Origin: Apostichopus japonicus
Taxonomy: Eukaryota > Echinodermata > Holothuroidea > Aspidochirotida > Stichopodidae
Assembly (NCBI RefSeq): GCF_037975245.1
Contig: NC_092581.1
Span: 4,504,001 to 4,568,000 of the forward strand
Direction of reading: 5' to 3'
DNA: 64,000 nt
Positions 60,023 to 64,000 of the stretch are shown in pieces; position 1 is the first letter of the stretch, and the number at the start of each line of letters is the position of its first letter. The notes under the pieces are model-generated. The model saw only the letters and a program-made list of their open reading frames with translations, was not told the DNA's origin and made no database searches. The position numbers and the translations under genes are program-made.

Positions 60023-63000
60023 CCTTGTTCCAAAATGTTAACAAGCCTTTCTGATCTCTGAAAATCTTTGAAAAAAAAACAACTTTTGGAACAATATCAA
60101 ATGAAAAATCACAAACTGACTACTACATTTGAGTAGGCCTACTGCAAACTGGGATAAATTAGAAACTTAAACCCTGTCAAAATATAGAAATGCAATAATT
60201 AAATTATTGATGCAGAAAACCCTACTGTTCATAACATTTAATGTGACCTTTGTTCTTCCATTTGCTAATCTCTCAAGTTTCATGCCTTACTTTGCTGTTC
60301 CTGGTGCTAATTCAGTGGACGGAAGTAGCAGGTCGAGTTAATCCGATACCTTATCTCTCCTCCATGGTCAAGTTTGGAATCAGTAGATTGTAACAAATAC
60401 AAACAAAATACACACAAAATGGATACAGAGCTATGTATTATCTAGATTAAGGGTTGACACCCTCTGTGGCCTCTTGCGACCATATGCTTGGTAACCCCCC
60501 TCCCCTCCTCCCTGCACCCCACTCTTCCTCCCTTTATGAAGTATTGCAAACACAAAACTGAACAGATATTTGGCACGTCTTGCCATGGGAGTGTTCACTT
60601 GACTCATTTGCATATTGCATAATTGGTGAAACGGTTTTTTGATCTTATCTTCCTGTCGACAGAATCAGGGACTGTGTGACACACCTGTCGATGGTACTAC
60701 AGCCGTGGACTGTGAAATCATCTTTATGATAATACTGCATGTGCTGTTGAATGACCCTTTGAAAATGAGTAAGCGAGTCTACCTTACAAGTTAGGAACAA
60801 ACTTAAGCATGCCCAAGATCATTTGACTTACATGTTTCCATGAGCAAAAGCATTTACTGAAAAATATCAGAGGATGTCATATTTAGAAAAAAAAGAAAGT
60901 GAGAGAGAGGAAGAGGAAGAGAGAGAGAAAGAAAGAGAGAAGTGAAACAGAATATATCCAAGTCTGCTTTAACATGAGCTGTGCAGAACCATGGAACTCT
61001 CAAACTAATCGTTACCAGCTTTCACAGGAATGTTCTAAAGGTTCGTCCTTTGCGAGCAAAGTTCCGGAAAGAACTATATTAGCTTCCGAACAAAATGACA
61101 AGCAAAAGCATGTGGGAAAGATTGAAATTAGAAAATAAAAAACCAAAAGCAAAGCAAAAGAATAAAAACATAATAATAATAAATGGAAACAAATTAACAT
61201 TGCACAAAGGACCTTTCCTCTTGGTTGGCTGTGTAACAAAAGCCAGCATACTCCCCATCCTGCACGGTCTACATTTTGAGTGCATTGACGGGGAGCAAAA
61301 TATGAACGGTGATGTGTGTAACTCTATGAACTGTATGCAGTACTGTATGTGGTGGTATTTATAACTAAGGGCAAACGATGAAGCCCTCTGAGTTGGAATT
61401 GATTTCCACACCATATAACTGTGACTTTCCTCAGAGGTATATGGAGGGGGGCCAGGGGGGGCAGATGAGGAGCAAGTCAAATGCAGATTGCAAAACTGGT
61501 TTATTCATCTGTTGGAGCTTTCAGAGGGGCTTTTCAAAACATTGCCCATTGGGACACAAAAATCAGGCAATCATTTTAAGAACCCTCTCAGTTTTCCCTC
61601 GCAGAATGCATTTGTGTGGGTCGTACCTTAAGTGGAGACCCTTTCCACTTTGAACAGTGGTCAAGAGGAGTATCACCCTATTTATACTCCCCTTGGCAGC
61701 CAAAGCCCCTCTTTGTGTCTCCTCTCCTTGGTGCATCCCTATGCCAAGAATTAATATTGACAAGTTTCACAAAATGATGACTAACTTGATGCAAGCCTCT
61801 GCTAGTCGGTGCCAAAATATTTCTGTCCGAAGTGAGTCGGTATGACAGGATCTACTTCCGAGGTCAAGACTGTGACTTCTGGGAAATGGTCGATCACTGA
61901 TTTTACACCTGTAGAATAAAGTCAATACACCAAAATTAAGTTTTAGTTTAGTCTAGTTTCATTTAATTGATTTTTTTTTGGGGGGGGAGGTACTGGGAGG
62001 GGGGGGGTTAATCTTGTTAATATGTGTGTTCATTAAACTCACCTGTGTGTCCATAAAAGATATAATCAATGTGAAAGAATGTCTTTCTCATACCCTAACT
62101 CACCATCTTTCAATATTATGCAAATATTCATGATATTATGTATATGCAAATATATATGCAAATTAATAAAGTCTTAGTTACATAACATTCCAGCTATTCC
62201 ATATTAACACACCTTCTACTTGCATCTTACATTCTGTACACACATTGTTTTCATGAACTGTAACTGAAGCATCGTAGGGTTATCCTAATATTTTTCAAAG
62301 AGTTACCAACTTTTATCAAAAGTATTAGGAGGACAAGTTATTGCGGCCAAGGGAAAGGGTCTAAGTTGAGGTATACCCCTCCCCTATCCCTTTGTGGGAA
62401 AAGCTGATTTTAAGAAGTAGGTACATGAAAATCAAATGAAATTTGTAGAAGAACAGTAATATGCCTTGTAAGATCAGAATTGTAGGACTGTTACTATTGC
62501 CACTCTGCTTTTCTCTGTTAAAATTGAAATAGCTCGATGGCCTTCCGCAAACTAAAACAAAATATTTCCACTGTCTTTTGTGCAACTTTGTCAGAACTAC
62601 CTAAGATTACGAACATATTCTAACTTTTTTGTAAATCCACTTATGCGCTCATTTAAGATAAAGAGAGACGACATGCCCTGGGAAATTAGAATGTATGGTA
62701 TAAACCCTAGACATAACAGCAAAAATGCTAGGAACCTATCAATGCATGTTAGAGAGACCCTCTAACTCACAAAAAAAATTTAACAGCACAGTTTCAATTG
62801 ACTTTATTGTTTGATTGCTCTCTATGTGGGCCATTCAGATTGCTAACATGAATTTGGTAACTAAGGCATAGGGGATAAAACTCTGAATTTACGCACTGAA
62901 TACAGTGACCAGGAAGAAAACTGTTCTGTTTCTCACCGTTTGGGGTACAGAATAAGGTCAAGAGGATAACGTTCCTTTCGTGCACATGTTCCTTTAAGAC

Positions 63001-64000
63001 TTTGACAGCTTGAACAACAGTATTCCCCGAATCTGTGAAAGAAAAAGGTTAATCACAAAATTAACGAGACTAAGCTAATAAAAGTCACGGATGTGTTCCA
63101 ATATTTAACAGTAATGAGAACGTTCTGAATATGTGACAAATTGTACCTACATTGTTAACCCTTTGACATTTGACCTTAGAACCACATGCGTAAGAGGCCG
63201 ATATGATTAGTTGTTACACTTACAGATAGGCAAGTTTAAGTATTAAAGTCAGAGGGGCACTTTCTCATTCCACAACCACCACTCATTAAGCTATAAACCG
63301 ATACACACCGGCCATATCACTTTAATATATATCATGCACTAGTATGCTATCAATTATGGTGCACGTGAATAATTAAAATAAAATATTAAAATTAACAACT
63401 CAGGCTTAAGATATCCAAAAGACAGTTCTTCATCGAAGGGGCACATTTTATTTGCCAGTAGGGCACATTTGCTATTTTGGAAAAAAAGTGGGGGCACTTG
63501 CCCCCAGTGCCCCCCCCCCCTGCACATGGCCACCAAACATCAAAATTGAGACTTATTAAACAAGGACGTGGGGCAAAAAAACTCCAAGACGTAAGGTTTC
63601 TTTACGTGTGTATTAGCATTGTTGAGCTTCACCTGTAATTTTACTATGAAAGTATTACCCAAATGTTAATGGGTAGTAAAAATGTAGCCATAACAAAGAT
63701 TGACCAATATTTACACTGTTGGAGAGATGTGTAGGTTATTGAATAGAATGCCAGATTTGGGTCGGTAAAACTCCCCTTGGGGTGGATGATAGGCCTACCA
63801 TTTGCTTTAGTTTTGGCATCTCCAAAGTGGTAGAGGGTAATGTCAATTTATCATTTAACCTTCTTTTGGGGGTATTCAGATAAAATGCAATCTGTATTTG
63901 ACGTAATGAACTATTCGTCAGCCGGAGAACTGCTTAGTCTAGTTATCCAAAGGAAAATAAGGTCATCACTCAGGATTACACAACTGCTAAAAATTTGCAC
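60023..64000. other. Gene-free right edge of the window
   Basis: No coding region is supported in about 4 kb. A (GA)n-rich microsatellite lies at 60897-60941. At 63440-63530 there is a fragment resembling the ends of the hAT-like MITE at 28901-29564 in reverse complement (agtgggggcacttgccccc next to a C run). A partial gene beginning beyond the right edge cannot be excluded. Confidence 0.4.

Overview
This window is animal nuclear DNA. It holds four protein-coding genes, three with spliced exons bounded by GT..AG, separated by long AT-rich intergenic stretches full of DNA-transposon debris. The four products are conserved across metazoans and each is closest in layout to the deuterostome version. 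Many poly-G/poly-C runs and small non-autonomous transposons suggest a marine invertebrate, with an echinoderm such as a sea cucumber as my best guess. The species call is inference only; no species marker was recognised.

Layout from left to right: (1) About 60-1800 is a tandem 163-bp satellite whose units look, on the minus strand, like tRNA-derived SINE heads. (2) 7741-13400 (minus) is the hnRNP Q/R gene SYNCRIP, eight coding exons, 629 aa, with an acidic N-terminus, three RRMs and an RG-rich tail. (3) 14.1-18.2 kb holds several transposons, including a hAT-like MITE nested in a larger element. (4) 25613-27301 (minus) is an uninterrupted 562-codon headcase (HECA) gene with a long gene-free 3' flank. 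(5) 28.9-32.4 kb is a cluster of hAT-like MITEs with 8-bp target duplications, nested up to three levels deep. (6) 37063-48285 (minus) is SYAP1, eight exons, 356 aa. (7) 49676-56064 (plus) is ribosomal protein S4, six coding exons found plus a tentative first exon. It is divergent from SYAP1, with under 0.5 kb between the start codons. (8) 56.2-64 kb has no gene I can support, but has three TIR elements, two of them flanked by TTAA.

The four genes have housekeeping or regulatory roles: mRNA binding and splicing/translation (SYNCRIP), growth and differentiation control (HECA), a BSD-domain signalling adaptor (SYAP1) and the small ribosomal subunit (RPS4). They do not form a pathway. The only regulatory link suggested by position is the shared SYAP1/RPS4 promoter interval.

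The most unusual observations are these. Two neighbouring SYAP1 exons each have their 3' end plus 5' splice site copied in tandem into the following intron. Several transposon insertions can be proved by filled/empty site comparisons inside this same window. The satellite is built from tRNA-like units. No defence system, CRISPR array or autonomous transposase was found.
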